A stretch of DNA of 64,000 nt. It comes from Ornithinibacillus scapharcae TW25 (lineage in GTDB: Bacteria > Bacillota > Bacilli > Bacillales > Amphibacillaceae). How positions within the stretch are numbered: position 1 is the first letter of the stretch; the number at the start of each line of letters is the position of its first letter. Position numbers and translations under genes: made by a program. The notes under the pieces are model-generated. The model saw only the letters and a program-made list of their open reading frames with translations. It was not told where the DNA came from and did not search any database. The stretch is taken from contig NZ_AEWH01000068.1 of the NCBI RefSeq assembly GCF_000190475.1, forward strand, positions 62,001 through 126,000. The letters run 5' to 3'. Below are positions 1 to 10,620 of this stretch, piece by piece.

Positions 1-1265
1 CAAGCTGGAATACGGTGGCCCCACCATAATTGACGGCTAATACACCAGTCACGAATGTTTTCCATCCAGTTCAAATACGTTCTTTCAAACCGTTCTGGTA
101 CAAAGTTTACTCTATCTTCTGTGTCTTGTAATTCTAGAACTGCATCAGCTAGAGGCTGCATTTTAACAAACCATTGGGTGGATAGATAAGGCTCAACAAC
201 TGCTCCACTTCGCTCTGAATGACCGACTTGATGGACATGCTCTTCAATCTTAAACAGAACTCCCATTTCTTGAAGGTCTTTTACAATTTGTTTACGACAT
301 TCAAAACGATCCATTCCTTCATACTTACCAGCATTTTCGTTCATCGTTCCATCTTCATTCATAACAAGAACACGTTCTAAATGATGACGATTCCCAATTT
401 CAAAATCATTCGGGTCATGAGCCGGTGTTATTTTTACAGCACCAGATCCGAACTCCATATCTACATAGTCATCAGCAACAATCTGAATTTCACGACCTAC
501 GATAGGAAGTACTACTGTTTTACCAATTAAATGCTGATAGCGTTCATCCTTTGGATGTACGGCAACCGCCGTATCACCAAGCATGGTTTCCGGTCTAGTA
601 GTGGCAATCTCGATTGTTTCATCACTATCTTTAATTGGATATTTCATATGATAGAAGTTACCATTTACTTCTTTATAGATAACCTCAATATCCGATAGTG
701 CTGTTTTCGTCATTGGATCCCAGTTAATAATATATTTACCGCGGTAGATTAAACCTTTTTCATATAATTTTACAAAAACCTCCTTTACAGCGTCGGATAA
801 TCCTTCATCCAGTGTAAAACGTTCCCTTGAATAATCTAAACCAAGCCCAAGTTTTTCCCATTGAGAACGGATAAAGGATGCATATTCTTCCTTCCAATCC
901 CAAGCTTTCTCTAAGAATTTTTCACGGCCTAGCTCATAACGGTTTGTGCCTTCTTCTTTTAGTCTTGCTTCAACCTTAGCTTGAGTAGCGATACCAGCAT
1001 GGTCCATACCTGGTAACCATAAAACATCGTATCCTTGCATACGTTTCATACGAGAAATGGTATCCTGCATCGTTGTATCCCAAGCATGACCTAGGTGTAA
1101 TCTTCCAGTTACGTTTGGAGGTGGAATAACGATGGAGAATGGTTCCTTGTCGGGGTCACCTGTTGCTTCAAAGTACTTTCCATCTAGCCAAAATTTGTAG
1201 CGGTCTTGTTCTACTGTTTGATGATCGTATTTCGGTGGTAGATTATTGTTGTTGTTTTCTTGCAT
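1..1265 (-). CDS. valS: Valine-tRNA ligase (ValS), 3' end cut by window edge
   Basis: Charges tRNA-Val with valine in the cytoplasm. Only the first 421 or so codons are present; the gene runs off the left edge. The reverse-strand translation from the ATG at 1265 starts [15 protein letters not shown] and contains the class I synthetase HIGH-type motif in [15 protein letters not shown] (about residues 45-60), then the [18 protein letters not shown] segment of the editing domain. The KMSKS loop and anticodon-binding domain lie outside the window. An AAAGGAGG ribosome binding site sits just upstream. Expression is evidently controlled by the T-box leader at 1350-1640. Identity is firm from these motifs and from the neighbouring ysxE-spoVID-hem order known from Bacillus. 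Confidence 0.97.
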   Translation of the reverse strand, partial: MQENNNNNLPPKYDHQTVEQDRYKFWLDGKYFEATGDPDKEPFSIVIPPPNVTGRLHLGHAWDTTMQDTISRMKRMQGYDVLWLPGMDHAGIATQAKVEARLKEEGTNRYELGREKFLEKAWDWKEEYASFIRSQWEKLGLGLDYSRERFTLDEGLSDAVKEVFVKLYEKGLIYRGKYIINWDPMTKTALSDIEVIYKEVNGNFYHMKYPIKDSDETIEIATTRPETMLGDTAVAVHPKDERYQHLIGKTVVLPIVGREIQIVADDYVDMEFGSGAVKITPAHDPNDFEIGNRHHLERVLVMNEDGTMNENAGKYEGMDRFECRKQIVKDLQEMGVLFKIEEHVHQVGHSERSGAVVEPYLSTQWFVKMQPLADAVLELQDTEDRVNFVPERFERTYLNWMENIRDWCISRQLWWGHRIPA

Positions 1266-1349
1266 TTAATTAGCCTCCTTTTAGAATCTGACTTTTTTAC
1301 GTAATGATTGTATTTATGATGACAACCAAGCTAAAGTCAAAACAAATAA

Positions 1350-1640
1350 AAAACCCTTTTCATCCTAGATAAAGGACGAAAAGGGTATTATTTCCGTGGT
1401 ACCACCTTTGTTTACAGGTAAACTTTAATATACCTGTACACTCATTACTTGATATCGGTCATAAACCGGCATACTCCTACTATAACTTTCAGAGTCGCTG
1501 CATCAAGGGCGACCTTCCAAAACGCTCACCTAGAAAACTCCCACCAAATGTTTTCCTCTCTTGTAGGCAACTATTCTGTACTCTTCCCTATCAATTGCTT
1601 ACTATATGATTATTTTCTTATTTTAGCGAATTTCTTTTCT
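1350..1640 (-). promoter_or_regulatory. T-box leader of valS
   Basis: Transcribed leftward into valS. It carries the conserved T-box bulge GGTGGTACCACGG (about 1395-1407), which base-pairs with the uncharged tRNA acceptor end, followed by an intrinsic terminator with arms at 1353-1360 and 1379-1386 and a T run on the minus strand. Upstream lie Stem I elements (AGAGAG, GGTGGGAG) around 1525-1565. A GTC valine triplet at 1511-1513 followed by a purine is my candidate specifier; this assignment is tentative. Uncharged tRNA-Val should favour the antiterminator and read-through into valS. Confidence 0.93.
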
Positions 1641-1747
1641 AAAAGCAACTATTATATGGATTATTGCACGGATGAGCTTGGTTTATACATATAGTGTATT
1701 ATACAAGGCATGACTTGGTAACAACGAAACACTAAAGAGGTGATTAA

Positions 1748-1936
1748 ATGGCAAGGTATTATCGATATCGTTTACCTCCGTGGGCGAAAAAATGTTTATA
1801 TATCGCAGAACAAGTTACATTACCATTGCTTATCTTCCAGTTACTTCGGACCATATTTATTCCTACTACCTTTGATGTCCTACTTACTCTACTCTTCGCT
1901 GGAATTTTTATTGCCTTCTATTTGAAGTGGATTTAA
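1748..1936 (+). CDS. Small membrane protein of unknown function (62 aa)
   Basis: I do not recognise the family. The product is 62 residues with a basic, aromatic N-terminus (MARYYRYRLPPWAKK) and two hydrophobic stretches (about residues 16-38 and 40-60), so it is probably a small two-pass membrane protein. A good ribosome binding site, AAGAGGTGATTAA, sits directly before the ATG at 1748; an alternative frame starting at 1740 has no such site. Its TAA at 1934-1936 overlaps the stop codon of the convergent ysxE, with no terminator between them. It lies where B. subtilis has no annotated gene that I can name, between valS and ysxE. Confidence 0.6.
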   Translation: MARYYRYRLPPWAKKCLYIAEQVTLPLLIFQLLRTIFIPTTFDVLLTLLFAGIFIAFYLKWI

Positions 1937-2952
1937 GTCTCACTTCCACTCTCATCGAAAGCAACCATTTCAAATTCCTGTTCCATATATTCTGAGAACT
2001 GTATACCAAACAATAATTGTCTATGATAGCGTTGTAGTTTGATGACATGGTCAATCATACTGAGATCTGAATTACGTTCGACATACTCATCAATTGTTCT
2101 CAAATATTCTGATGGGTCAAGCAAATAAATAGAAAGCAAGGCTAGGTCAGGAATATCTAACTTGTTTTCTTCCAAATAGAACTTAAACTTATCTAATAAG
2201 AGTCTTTTATCGGAGTCATAATGCAATGTTCTACTCTTCAACAATCGAGTTAAGTCGAGTACCGGGTGTTGGTAGGACGCTTGCTCCCAATTAATAACGT
2301 ATAACTGGTTCCCATGGAGAACATGGGAATCTTTTAATCTTCCATGACAAAGTGCAAGTTTCCAATCATTCATTTCTTCTAAGGAATCGATGTATTGATT
2401 TAAGCGCTTATCTAATCCATAAAATACGTGCACCAAATCACGATATTGAGTACATACTAATAATTCTACCGGGGACATAAAGTGTTGGGATTCAAATTGT
2501 TCCACATGGCTCATTAACCTCTTCCTCAATTCGGAAGACTGTCGCTTAAAGACTAAAAAGTTTTCCCTTGAAGTTTGGCGAATCTCCTCTGTTATTTCCG
2601 TAACCTTTCTAGTTTTCGCATGGATATAACCGATATTTTGGTATATTTTTTCAATGGCATGTGTTCGATGACCAGAGTCAATCCAAGGTGATAAATAATA
2701 AATATCATTGCCATCTTTCGTAAATAAGTTACCTGATTTATTTAAGTATAGTGGTAAGATATTTACAATTTTCTGTTGTTCTGCTGTTCGATAAATATCT
2801 AACCAAAATGGCACTTTTTCTTCCTTTAGACCACTTTTTTTCAATGCATAAGACTGGTTATTCCCCTTGATTCGGTATAATCGTTCGGTAATTTTATCTA
2901 TGTCAATCGGATAGACACGATATGTTTCAAGTATACGTCGAATTTTCTCCAA
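1933..2952 (-). CDS. ysxE: Spore coat protein YsxE (CotS-like, kinase fold)
   Basis: Protein of about 339 residues with the aminoglycoside-phosphotransferase/CotS fold, known in B. subtilis as a SpoVID-dependent coat protein. The fold is visible as a nucleotide-lobe start, then LALCHGRLKDSHVLHG (about residue 200) and YVINWEQASYQHPVLDLTRLL. The usual catalytic loop H-G-D-x-x-x-x-N reads H-G-R-L-K-D-S-H here, and the metal-binding Asp reads Asn in INWE, so it is probably a pseudokinase. I place the start at the TTG at 2952, behind AGGTGGTGAT, rather than at the GTG inside that site. It follows spoVID with 74 bp between, consistent with co-transcription late in sporulation. Confidence 0.88.
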   Translation of the reverse strand: MEKIRRILETYRVYPIDIDKITERLYRIKGNNQSYALKKSGLKEEKVPFWLDIYRTAEQQKIVNILPLYLNKSGNLFTKDGNDIYYLSPWIDSGHRTHAIEKIYQNIGYIHAKTRKVTEITEEIRQTSRENFLVFKRQSSELRKRLMSHVEQFESQHFMSPVELLVCTQYRDLVHVFYGLDKRLNQYIDSLEEMNDWKLALCHGRLKDSHVLHGNQLYVINWEQASYQHPVLDLTRLLKSRTLHYDSDKRLLLDKFKFYLEENKLDIPDLALLSIYLLDPSEYLRTIDEYVERNSDLSMIDHVIKLQRYHRQLLFGIQFSEYMEQEFEMVAFDESGSET

Positions 2953-2986
2953 GGATATCACCACCTATTGTTTACTTCATTATTAT

Positions 2987-3010
2987 ACCCCTTGCAGGAT
3001 GACAAGGGGT
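2987..3010 (-). other. Hairpin between spoVID and ysxE
   Basis: An 8-bp perfect inverted repeat, ACCCCTTG and CAAGGGGT, lies just after the spoVID stop. The minus-strand tail (ATAATAATG) lacks a T run, so it may attenuate or stabilise the spoVID transcript rather than end it. Confidence 0.5.
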
Positions 3011-3026
3011 TAAATGAATAGTTCAT

Positions 3027-4034
3027 TTACTTTTTTGTTGGTATATAAAGTAACTGTCCTTCAGTGAGGTCATCATCTTCCAATCTATTTTGATTACGAA
3101 TCAACATAGTTGACGTTTCATATTTTTCCGCAAGCGCTTCTAGCGTATCTTTTTCCTGGACAATTCGTACCTTTACCTTCGTAAATTCCTCTTCTTCTGT
3201 GCGGAATATATCCGCTAGATACGTTAAGTCTGCTTTTTCTTCCCGACTATCGTCACTTTCCTCCAAGCTGATATCTACATATTCCTCCATAAAAGAAGAC
3301 GAGGATTCTTCCACTTCTTCTGAACTTACTTGTGGTTCTTCTTTCGTTTGGAAGAATTCATCAAAGGTCTGGGTTTTTTCTTTCGTAAATTTCCATCGCC
3401 CTGATTCGGATTCATCCTGGCTTTCTTGTTCAGATAATGTAGGAAGTTGTTCTGGCGAATCCTCTATGTAACTGGAAGATTCGTCTTCTTGCTGCACTTC
3501 AAATTCAAAGGACTCCTCCATATCCCTTTCCATCAATTCTGTACTCTCATGGATGCTCTCTTCTTCCAATTTGTCTTCACTTGTTGCCTCTTGTACATGG
3601 CTATTAATGCCATGGATTTCAATCGTAGATCGTAAATATAAATGATTTGACTCCGGAAGTTCATAATCAAATTCCGCAATCATGACAGAAACATCATCTA
3701 GATTATTTACTCGATTAGAGGGAACCGTGATTTCAACTGGGAAACGGTGCATAAATTCTGCTGCGCCATGTTCTGTATCAAAAACCCTTTCCATATACCG
3801 TTTTGAATCATACCCATCATAATAGCTATCCTCTTCCTCTTCACCAGTATGTTCAGCCTTTTGGTACGATCCTTGTAATTCTACTACTCCTCTAATGGAA
3901 ATATAATCGTTTAATTCCTGTATTGAAATCTCTGGTTCTAGGGAGATTCCCATGATTTCATCTACTTCTTGACCTTTTTCAAAATAAAGTGACTCATTTA
4001 AATCAAAGCGAAAAACAGATTGTTCGTTAACCAA
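3027..4034 (-). CDS. spoVID: Stage VI sporulation protein D (SpoVID)
   Basis: Coat morphogenetic protein that drives spore encasement by coat layers in the mother cell. The N-terminal domain resembles the known SpoVID encasement region (SLYFEKGQEVDEIMGISLEPE followed by NDYISIRGVVELQG). The middle (about residues 140-285) is very rich in Glu, Ser and Asp. A C-terminal LysM domain covers about the last 45 residues (IVQEKDTLEALAEKYETS, LEDDDLTEGQLLYIP). I set the start at the TTG at 4034, preceded at 6-8 nt by GGGAGG; an ATG at 4067 has no such site and would lie near the promoter. A CATATGTT box at 4063-4070 resembles a sigma-E -10 element. Length is about 335 residues. Confidence 0.92.
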   Translation of the reverse strand: MVNEQSVFRFDLNESLYFEKGQEVDEIMGISLEPEISIQELNDYISIRGVVELQGSYQKAEHTGEEEEDSYYDGYDSKRYMERVFDTEHGAAEFMHRFPVEITVPSNRVNNLDDVSVMIAEFDYELPESNHLYLRSTIEIHGINSHVQEATSEDKLEEESIHESTELMERDMEESFEFEVQQEDESSSYIEDSPEQLPTLSEQESQDESESGRWKFTKEKTQTFDEFFQTKEEPQVSSEEVEESSSSFMEEYVDISLEESDDSREEKADLTYLADIFRTEEEEFTKVKVRIVQEKDTLEALAEKYETSTMLIRNQNRLEDDDLTEGQLLYIPTKK

Positions 4035-4131
4035 GTAGCTTTTCCTCCCTTCAAACATACATAACATATGCTCTTATCTCTTAATTATCTATATGAGTCA
4101 AGACCTCTGGATATGCTATTATTTTATAGCC

Positions 4132-4172
4132 TAAAAAAAGAAGACTGCAGGCTTACTCCTGTAGTCTTCTTC
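4132..4172 (-). terminator. Intrinsic terminator after hemL
   Basis: Arms GAAGACTGCAGG and CCTGTAGTCTTC with a 6-nt loop are followed on the minus strand by a run of seven T. It ends the haem operon immediately after hemL, so spoVID is transcribed separately. Confidence 0.9.
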
Positions 4173-4175
4173 CAT

Positions 4176-5462
4176 TTATTTAAGTGTTGAGAATGCTTTT
4201 CTAGCAGCTTGAATTGTAAGCTCAATATCTTCTTCCGTATGAGCGGTTGATAAGAAGAGCCCTTCGAATTGTGATGGAGGTAAAAATACACCTTCCTCTA
4301 TCATCACTCGGTAGTACTGATTAAAGTGCTCCAAATTAGAGGTTGATGCTACAGCAAAACTAGTCACTGGTTTTTCGGCAAAGAACACACCAACCATCGA
4401 TCCAGCTCTATTGATTTGCAACGGTATATCATAATCCTCTGCTGCCTTCTTATATCCTTCAACAAGCATATCTACTTTCTTATTCATTTCTTTATATGAT
4501 TCTTCCGTTAATGCATTTAATGTTTCGAATCCAGCTGTCATTGCTAATGGGTTACCAGAAAGCGTACCAGCCTGATAGATTGGCCCAGCAGGTGCAACCT
4601 GTTGCATAATCTCACGCTTACCACCATAAGCTCCTACAGGAAGTCCACCACCAATTACCTTTCCTAAACAAGTAAGGTCAGGAGTGACACCATAATATCC
4701 TTGTGCACAGTTGTATCCCACTCGGAAACCAGTCATAACCTCATCAAATATCAATAATGAGCCATGTTTCTCTGTTATCTCACGTAAAAACGTTAGGAAA
4801 TTGTCAACTGGTGGCACTACACCCATATTTCCACAAACCGGTTCCGCTATAACAGCTGCAATGTTGTCACCATATTTTTCAAATGCAGTGCGGACACCTT
4901 CTTGATCATTATACGCGACTGTAATGGTGTTCTGAGCAATTGATTTGGGGACACCAGGGCTATCAGGTAATCCTAACGTAGCAACACCTGAACCAGCCTT
5001 AATTAACAATGAATCCCCATGGCCATGGTAACTACCTTCAAATTTTAAAATTAAATCTCTTCCAGTGTATCCACGAGCAAGCCTTAAAGCACTCATTGTA
5101 GCTTCCGTGCCAGAATTAACCATTCTTACTACTTCGATAGACGGAACACGTTCAATTACTAATTTCGCTAGCTTATTTTCTAACAGAGTAGGTGCACCAA
5201 AACTAGTACCCTTTTCAATGATTTCGTGAAGCTTACTAACGACTCTCTCATCAGAATGTCCTAGAATTAGCGGTCCCCAACTTAACACATAATCGATATA
5301 TTCATTACCATCGATATCTTTTATCTTAGATCCTTTTCCACTTTCCATAAAAATTGGATCCATACCTACCGATTTAAAGGCACGAACTGGTGAGTTAACA
5401 CCCCCTGGCATTAAATCAACCGCTTCTTTATAGGCATCAATTGACTGTTTAAAACGACTCAA
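4176..5462 (-). CDS. hemL: Glutamate-1-semialdehyde 2,1-aminomutase
   Basis: PLP enzyme that converts glutamate-1-semialdehyde to 5-aminolevulinate, the second step of the C5 haem pathway. The sequence is close to Bacillus HemL throughout: [36 protein letters not shown], and [18 protein letters not shown] carrying the PLP lysine (about Lys268). The start is most likely the TTG at 5462, behind GAGGTGA, giving 428 residues; the in-frame GTG at 5471 lies inside that site. It is the last gene of hemAXCDBL, 18 bp after hemB, and is followed by a strong terminator. No missing catalytic residue was seen. Confidence 0.97.
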   Translation of the reverse strand: MSRFKQSIDAYKEAVDLMPGGVNSPVRAFKSVGMDPIFMESGKGSKIKDIDGNEYIDYVLSWGPLILGHSDERVVSKLHEIIEKGTSFGAPTLLENKLAKLVIERVPSIEVVRMVNSGTEATMSALRLARGYTGRDLILKFEGSYHGHGDSLLIKAGSGVATLGLPDSPGVPKSIAQNTITVAYNDQEGVRTAFEKYGDNIAAVIAEPVCGNMGVVPPVDNFLTFLREITEKHGSLLIFDEVMTGFRVGYNCAQGYYGVTPDLTCLGKVIGGGLPVGAYGGKREIMQQVAPAGPIYQAGTLSGNPLAMTAGFETLNALTEESYKEMNKKVDMLVEGYKKAAEDYDIPLQINRAGSMVGVFFAEKPVTSFAVASTSNLEHFNQYYRVMIEEGVFLPPSQFEGLFLSTAHTEEDIELTIQAARKAFSTLK

Positions 5463-5480
5463 CTTTTTCACCTCATTTTA

Positions 5481-6467
5481 TTAGTTTGATTCTTTTAACC
5501 ATTTAGCCACATCTTTAGCAAAATAGGAGATGATTAAATCCGCTCCTGCTCGTTTCATCGATGTTAGTTTTTCCAGCACAAGCTGTTTTTCATCAATCCA
5601 TCCATTTAATGCAGCCGCTTTAACCATGGAATATTCACCACTTACGTTGTAAGCTACAACAGGCAGATTAAAGTTATTTCGCACATCACGAACGATATCT
5701 AAATAAGAAAGTGCAGGTTTAACAATTAAGAAATCTGCTCCTTCTGCCACATCAGACTCCGCTTCTCGTAGTGCTTCTAGTCGGTTAGCTGGGTCCATTT
5801 GATAGGTTTTACGATCCCCAAACTGTGGTGTACTATCTGCAGCATCACGGAATGGACCATAAAATGCGGAAGCATACTTCACAGCATAGGACATAATAGG
5901 AATGTTCGTAAAACCGGCTTCATCTAGAGCTTGTCTAATGACTTTTACAAATCCATCCATCATATTAGATGGTGCAATGATATCTGCTCCTGCCTCTGCT
6001 TGAGAAACTGCCGTACGGGCTAGTAATTTTAAAGACTCATCATTGTCAACATCCTGATTAAGAATTACACCGCAATGACCGTGATCGGTATACTCACATA
6101 AACAAGTGTCTGCTACAATTAAAATCTCTGGATAGTTTTGTTTGATTAATCTTGTCGCCTCTTGGACAATACCATGGTCATGGTAAGCTCCACTACCTAC
6201 ATCATCTTTTTCATTTGGTACACCAAATAAGATGATAGATTTAATCCCCAAGTCAACTACTTCTTTCACCTCATCTAATAGTAAATCAAGTGTTACTTGG
6301 AATACTCCTGGCATAGATGAAACTTCATTTTTTGAATTATTTCCTTCTAGAACAAACATGGGATAGATAAAATCTTCCACTCTTAGATGATTTTCTCTAA
6401 CCATTGCTCTCATTGCATTTGAACTACGTAATCGACGATGACGTTTAAACTCTGTATGAAACTCCAT
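5481..6467 (-). CDS. hemB: Delta-aminolevulinic acid dehydratase (porphobilinogen synthase)
   Basis: Condenses two 5-aminolevulinate molecules to porphobilinogen. The 328-residue product has both Schiff-base lysines, Lys197 in [14 protein letters not shown] and Lys250 in [14 protein letters not shown], and the zinc-type cysteine cluster C122, C124, C132 in [13 protein letters not shown]. This cysteine-rich version is typical of zinc-dependent enzymes. The ATG at 6467 has GGAGAG upstream. It sits 5 bp after hemD and 18 bp before hemL in the haem operon, so translational coupling is likely. Confidence 0.97.
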   Translation of the reverse strand: MEFHTEFKRHRRLRSSNAMRAMVRENHLRVEDFIYPMFVLEGNNSKNEVSSMPGVFQVTLDLLLDEVKEVVDLGIKSIILFGVPNEKDDVGSGAYHDHGIVQEATRLIKQNYPEILIVADTCLCEYTDHGHCGVILNQDVDNDESLKLLARTAVSQAEAGADIIAPSNMMDGFVKVIRQALDEAGFTNIPIMSYAVKYASAFYGPFRDAADSTPQFGDRKTYQMDPANRLEALREAESDVAEGADFLIVKPALSYLDIVRDVRNNFNLPVVAYNVSGEYSMVKAAALNGWIDEKQLVLEKLTSMKRAGADLIISYFAKDVAKWLKESN

Positions 6468-6472
6468 GATTA

Positions 6473-7231
6473 TTATCTCTCCTTTAACTGATTACACATG
6501 ATTTCTACCATACTCTCAACGGTATAAACTTTTGGCGATATCGTATTCTTAAATCCTAACTCGATGGCTCGTCTTTCTGTTGTATTCCCTATACATACAA
6601 TGGTTATAGCTTGGGAAACTTCTTCTGCATAAAGTCTTTTAAATGCTTCAACAGTGGAAGGGCTAGTAAAGGTTATAAAATCTAATTCTGTAGTAGATAA
6701 TACTTCTTTCAACTCAGCACCAATATCATCGTTGTATCGGGTCTCGTAAACCACAATAGATTGATAAGATATCCCTCTTTCATGAAGGCCACGTTCAATT
6801 ACATCTCTAGATCGGCTTCCTTGCACCAATAACACTTGTCCAATGTCATTATATTTTCGCAAGAATTCATCTACTAAATTTTCACCATCATAGATAGCTG
6901 GTACCAATTCTGCAGTATATCCGTATTGCTGGAGTGCATCCTCCGTTTTATGACCGACAGCCGCAAACTTAATTTTCGGCACGTCCAAGTGATTTTGTTC
7001 TAAAAGGGAAAAGAAACATTGAACCCCATTAACACTTGTAAAAAATATCCATTCGAACTGTATTAAATTGTTAAATATTGCTTGGTTATTGGTATCGTTT
7101 CTACAAGTAATCTTTAACAAAGGAACCTCGTATACATGACCACCATACTCTAGAATTTTATCTGAGAAATATTTCGCTTGGCTAGCTTCCCTTGTAACCA
7201 AAACATTCTTTCCAGACAATGGAAGATGCAT
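6473..7231 (-). CDS. hemD: Uroporphyrinogen-III synthase
   Basis: Cyclises hydroxymethylbilane with inversion of ring D to uroporphyrinogen III. HemD sequences are poorly conserved, but the 252-residue length, two-lobed pattern, [14 protein letters not shown] and [17 protein letters not shown] segments and the position between hemC and hemB identify it. Its ATG overlaps the hemC stop by one base (TAATG), a typical coupled arrangement. No internal frameshift was seen. Confidence 0.93.
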   Translation of the reverse strand: MHLPLSGKNVLVTREASQAKYFSDKILEYGGHVYEVPLLKITCRNDTNNQAIFNNLIQFEWIFFTSVNGVQCFFSLLEQNHLDVPKIKFAAVGHKTEDALQQYGYTAELVPAIYDGENLVDEFLRKYNDIGQVLLVQGSRSRDVIERGLHERGISYQSIVVYETRYNDDIGAELKEVLSTTELDFITFTSPSTVEAFKRLYAEEVSQAITIVCIGNTTERRAIELGFKNTISPKVYTVESMVEIMCNQLKER

Positions 7232-8160
7232 TACTTATCAAGCTCCTCTTTAACTTGCTCGATAATTTCTTTTGCACCTTGTTCTAATAGCTTTGTTGCG
7301 GCCTCCTTACCAACTTGGACAGGATCTATACCACGAACTACCTCTTTTAAGAGTGTTTTTCCATCAGATGTACCAACTAGAGCCGTTAGGACTACTTCTT
7401 CCCCTTCAAGGTGGGCATACCCACCGATTGGGATTTGGCAGCCTCCCTCTAGCAGGTTAAGATAGGTTCTCTCTGCTGTAACCGTTTTTGTCGTATATGC
7501 ATCATTAATGTTTTGCAGTAAGGCACGCACTTCTTCATCATCTTCACGACTTTCAATTGCAAGTGCACCTTGACCTACCGCTGGAACACAAACTTCTGGA
7601 TCTAAATATTCTGTTATCAGGTCCTCACTTAAACCAACTCGCTTCAAACCAGACACAGCAAGAATAATTGCATCATAGTCTTCTTCCTGAAGCTTTCGAA
7701 TACGAGTTTCAATATTTCCGCGAATCCATTTAATTTCAATGTCAGGTCTAGCTGCTAAAATCTGTGAAGCACGTCGTAAACTACTTGTTCCAACTATCGC
7801 ACTCTGAGGTAAATCAGCTAATAAGACATTATTCTTTGATATTAACGCATCCCGGTGATCCTCCCGAACAGGTACAGATGAAATAATTAACCCTTCAGGT
7901 AGTACTGCGGGCATATCTTTCATACTATGTACCGCAAAATCAATTTCTTTATCATATAGGGCTTGCTCAATTTCCTTAACAAACAATCCCTTTCCGCCTA
8001 CTTTAGATAAGGTTACATCTAAGATGCGATCCCCTTTTGTTACGATTTTCTTTACTTCAAATTCGTTTGGTACCCCAGCTTTTTTTAATTCATTAATAAC
8101 CCAATTGGTTTGAGTTAATGCTAAATTACTTTGTCTAGATCCAACAATTATTTTACGCAT
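7231..8160 (-). CDS. hemC: Porphobilinogen deaminase (hydroxymethylbilane synthase)
   Basis: Polymerises four porphobilinogens on its dipyrromethane cofactor. The 309-residue protein begins [15 protein letters not shown], has the catalytic Asp82 in HSMKDMP and carries the cofactor-binding Cys241 in [14 protein letters not shown]. The start has TAGGAGG upstream. The gene is 17 bp downstream of hemX and overlaps hemD by one base. Length and motifs fit the bacterial family without truncation. Confidence 0.97.
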   Translation of the reverse strand: MRKIIVGSRQSNLALTQTNWVINELKKAGVPNEFEVKKIVTKGDRILDVTLSKVGGKGLFVKEIEQALYDKEIDFAVHSMKDMPAVLPEGLIISSVPVREDHRDALISKNNVLLADLPQSAIVGTSSLRRASQILAARPDIEIKWIRGNIETRIRKLQEEDYDAIILAVSGLKRVGLSEDLITEYLDPEVCVPAVGQGALAIESREDDEEVRALLQNINDAYTTKTVTAERTYLNLLEGGCQIPIGGYAHLEGEEVVLTALVGTSDGKTLLKEVVRGIDPVQVGKEAATKLLEQGAKEIIEQVKEELDK

Positions 8161-8177
8161 TTCGTGATCCTCCTATA

Positions 8178-8996
8178 TTAAACATGAAAGTTTGACAATC
8201 TAGTAAAGATAAAGAAATTAAAGATTAGAACTACAAATGCAAAGGTATTATAAACTGCTAAGGATTTACCGAAAAATCGTCCTGAAATTCTTAGTAGTAG
8301 ATAAACGACATAGACGAGGAGCAAAAGAATCGAACCAATCGTCTTTAAATCTACCCAATAAAATTCTACTACCTCCGTATAGGCCCAAACGAACCCTAAA
8401 ATTATTCCAATAAACAATAGTGGTATACCAATGGTAATCATTCGAAAAATATAATTCTCTAATCTTTCTAAATCGCCTAATCTCCAAATCCATTTTAACG
8501 CTTTTTTTTCTTTTAAAAGATGATATTGAACGATATAAATTAAAGAAAAAAGAAATGAAATAGTAAAAAAACCGTATGAAATAATTGCCAAGGAAATATG
8601 GGCAATTAATATTTCATCAACAAGTCTAATCCCACTCTGAATCACTTGTGTTTTTGCAACCAAGGATATATGCATTAATAAAATAAAAAATCCAAAGAGA
8701 TTAATAAAAAACACAATAAAATACATGTTAAACAAAAGATTCATTATCATAGCAAAGGTTACTAATACCCAAGCATAGAAAAAAAGGCTATCCGTTAATG
8801 TAGCTATCGGGAATAGTTTTTCCGTTATCAATTGTTGAAACAAAAAAATGGTTTGTAAGACCCAAACCATACAAAGTAACCAGAAGGCAAACCTATTCGC
8901 CTTCCGGTTGTGCTGTACAAAATCAATAAAATAACCAATTAGACTTAATACATATATAAATAATATTCCTTCATAGACCCAACGTACATCGACCAT
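8178..8996 (-). CDS. hemX: HemX, integral membrane cytochrome c assembly-like protein
   Basis: Multi-pass membrane protein of 272 residues with about eight hydrophobic segments, of the CcsA/CcmC-related family. In B. subtilis HemX lowers the cellular amount of the HemA protein; that role is known from there and is inferred here from synteny. The family's membrane arrangement is visible (DEILIAHISLAIISYGFF, WAYTEVVEFYWVDLKT). It lies 20 bp after hemA and 17 bp before hemC. The start ATG at 8996 has AAAGGA upstream. Confidence 0.93.
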   Translation of the reverse strand: MVDVRWVYEGILFIYVLSLIGYFIDFVQHNRKANRFAFWLLCMVWVLQTIFLFQQLITEKLFPIATLTDSLFFYAWVLVTFAMIMNLLFNMYFIVFFINLFGFFILLMHISLVAKTQVIQSGIRLVDEILIAHISLAIISYGFFTISFLFSLIYIVQYHLLKEKKALKWIWRLGDLERLENYIFRMITIGIPLLFIGIILGFVWAYTEVVEFYWVDLKTIGSILLLLVYVVYLLLRISGRFFGKSLAVYNTFAFVVLIFNFFIFTRLSNFHV

Positions 8997-9016
8997 ATGA
9001 TTAGTCCTTTATGATA

Positions 9017-10381
9017 TTAATTCGTTGCTAAGTTCTTAATGATTGGTATTTCATTTTGTAAAGACTGTAGTATTACTTCATTTTTTTGGGCTTGTTTAGC
9101 AAATTCAGCTTTTACCTCTTCTTCGATACCAAAAATATCTACAAATAATTGCAAAGCTTCGGCTGATTTATCGGTACCAGCCAACTCTTTTGCCTGAGTA
9201 ATAGGTTCTTTTAATAATTGGTTTATTATACTTTTCGTATGTTTATTCAGTACTTTTTTTTCACGTTCCGTTAAATCTGGCATTTTTCTTTCGATACTTT
9301 GCATCGTTTCCGATTGAATAGCGAGTGCTTTGTTTCGTAATGCTGAAATAACTGGAACTACTCCTAAAGTTCTCATCCATTCCTTGAAAGATAGAATCTC
9401 TTTCTCCAATAGAATTTCGATTTGTTCAGCAGCTTTTTTTCGTGCTTCAAGATTTTCATCGACAATATGTTGTAGATCATCAATATCATATAAAAACACA
9501 TTATCTAATTTACCAATTTCTGGATCCAAATCTCTAGGAACTGCAATATCAACTAAGAACAATGCTTTACCTTTTCGTTTCTTTTGAATGGGTTCTAGTA
9601 TTTCCTTTGTAAGAACAAAAGAATCTGACCCTGTTGAACTAATTAAAATATCAGTATGAGATAAAACGTTCTCCAGCTGATCCAATTGATCTGCTTTCGC
9701 GTCAAACTTCGCCGCTAATGCCTCTGCCTTTTCAAAGGTTCGGTTAACGACCGTAATGTTTGATGCACCAGATCCTTGCAGATTTTTCACTGCAAGCTCT
9801 CCCATTTTTCCCGCGCCAACAATCACAACATGCTTATTCTCTAATGAACCAAATATTTTCTTTGCTAGTTCTACTGCAGCATAGCTAACGGAGACGGCAT
9901 TTTCTCCAATTCCGGTAACAGCTTGTGCACGTTTAGCAAAGGTAATAGCCTGCTTAAACAATTCGTTAAAAATGGTGCCAGTTGCTTGTATTTCTTGGGA
10001 TGATAGGAATGCATCTTTCACTTGTCCAAGGATTTGTGTTTCCCCTAAGACCATTGAATCCAGTCCAGCCGACACTTTAAACAAGTGTTCTAAAGCCCCG
10101 TCATCTTCCATTATTCGTAAATAAGATGAAAATTCTTCCTTATTGATTCCAAACCAATCAGCAAGAAATTGCTTTATATAATATCGACCAGTATGAGCCT
10201 GGTCTACTACTGCATAGATTTCCGTACGGTTACAAGTTGAAACGATAACATTCTCTAGTATGCTCTTACGACTTTTCAATTCGTTCATAGCATCCCGAAG
10301 AGAGTCTTCTGAGAAAGTAAGCTTTTCTCTGATTTCAACAGGGGCTGTTTTGTAATTTAAGCCAACTTTTAATATATGCAC
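9017..10381 (-). CDS. hemA: Glutamyl-tRNA reductase
   Basis: Reduces glutamyl-tRNA to glutamate-1-semialdehyde, the committed step of C5 haem synthesis. The product from the GTG at 10381 has 454 residues, close to B. subtilis HemA, and begins [20 protein letters not shown]. Catalytic Cys50 lies in [12 protein letters not shown], and an NADPH-binding motif is seen in [17 protein letters not shown]. The GTG has GGAGGAGAG 7 nt upstream; the in-frame ATG at 10426 has none. A TATAAT at 10447-10452 (minus strand) is a likely -10 box. It is partly similar to a PerR-type AT-rich operator, which regulates hemA in B. subtilis, but I cannot call that site confidently. Confidence 0.97.
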   Translation of the reverse strand: MHILKVGLNYKTAPVEIREKLTFSEDSLRDAMNELKSRKSILENVIVSTCNRTEIYAVVDQAHTGRYYIKQFLADWFGINKEEFSSYLRIMEDDGALEHLFKVSAGLDSMVLGETQILGQVKDAFLSSQEIQATGTIFNELFKQAITFAKRAQAVTGIGENAVSVSYAAVELAKKIFGSLENKHVVIVGAGKMGELAVKNLQGSGASNITVVNRTFEKAEALAAKFDAKADQLDQLENVLSHTDILISSTGSDSFVLTKEILEPIQKKRKGKALFLVDIAVPRDLDPEIGKLDNVFLYDIDDLQHIVDENLEARKKAAEQIEILLEKEILSFKEWMRTLGVVPVISALRNKALAIQSETMQSIERKMPDLTEREKKVLNKHTKSIINQLLKEPITQAKELAGTDKSAEALQLFVDIFGIEEEVKAEFAKQAQKNEVILQSLQNEIPIIKNLATN

Positions 10382-10620
10382 TTTATCTCTCCTCCAACAA
10401 TCTAGAGGTTCAAATGTATTGAACATTATTCTCTAATACTTTCCTTATTATAACATAGTTCATGCGTCCAATTTTTCTCTTTTGTGAACAGATTTCGAAA
10501 CAATATGCTATGATAAGATAGATAAACTCAGATGTACTCTAACACACCGTTCTATAAGAAGCAAGAAATCAACTTTTAGAGTAACAGAGAGTATTTACAT
10601 ATTTTAACGGGGTGATTAAC

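Noticed and set aside
1449-1694. Rightward 81-codon ORF upstream of valS
   Set aside because: It lies antisense to the T-box leader and has no ribosome binding site.
7178-7465. Rightward 95-codon ORF over the hemC/hemD junction
   Set aside because: Antisense shadow of two well-supported overlapping genes.
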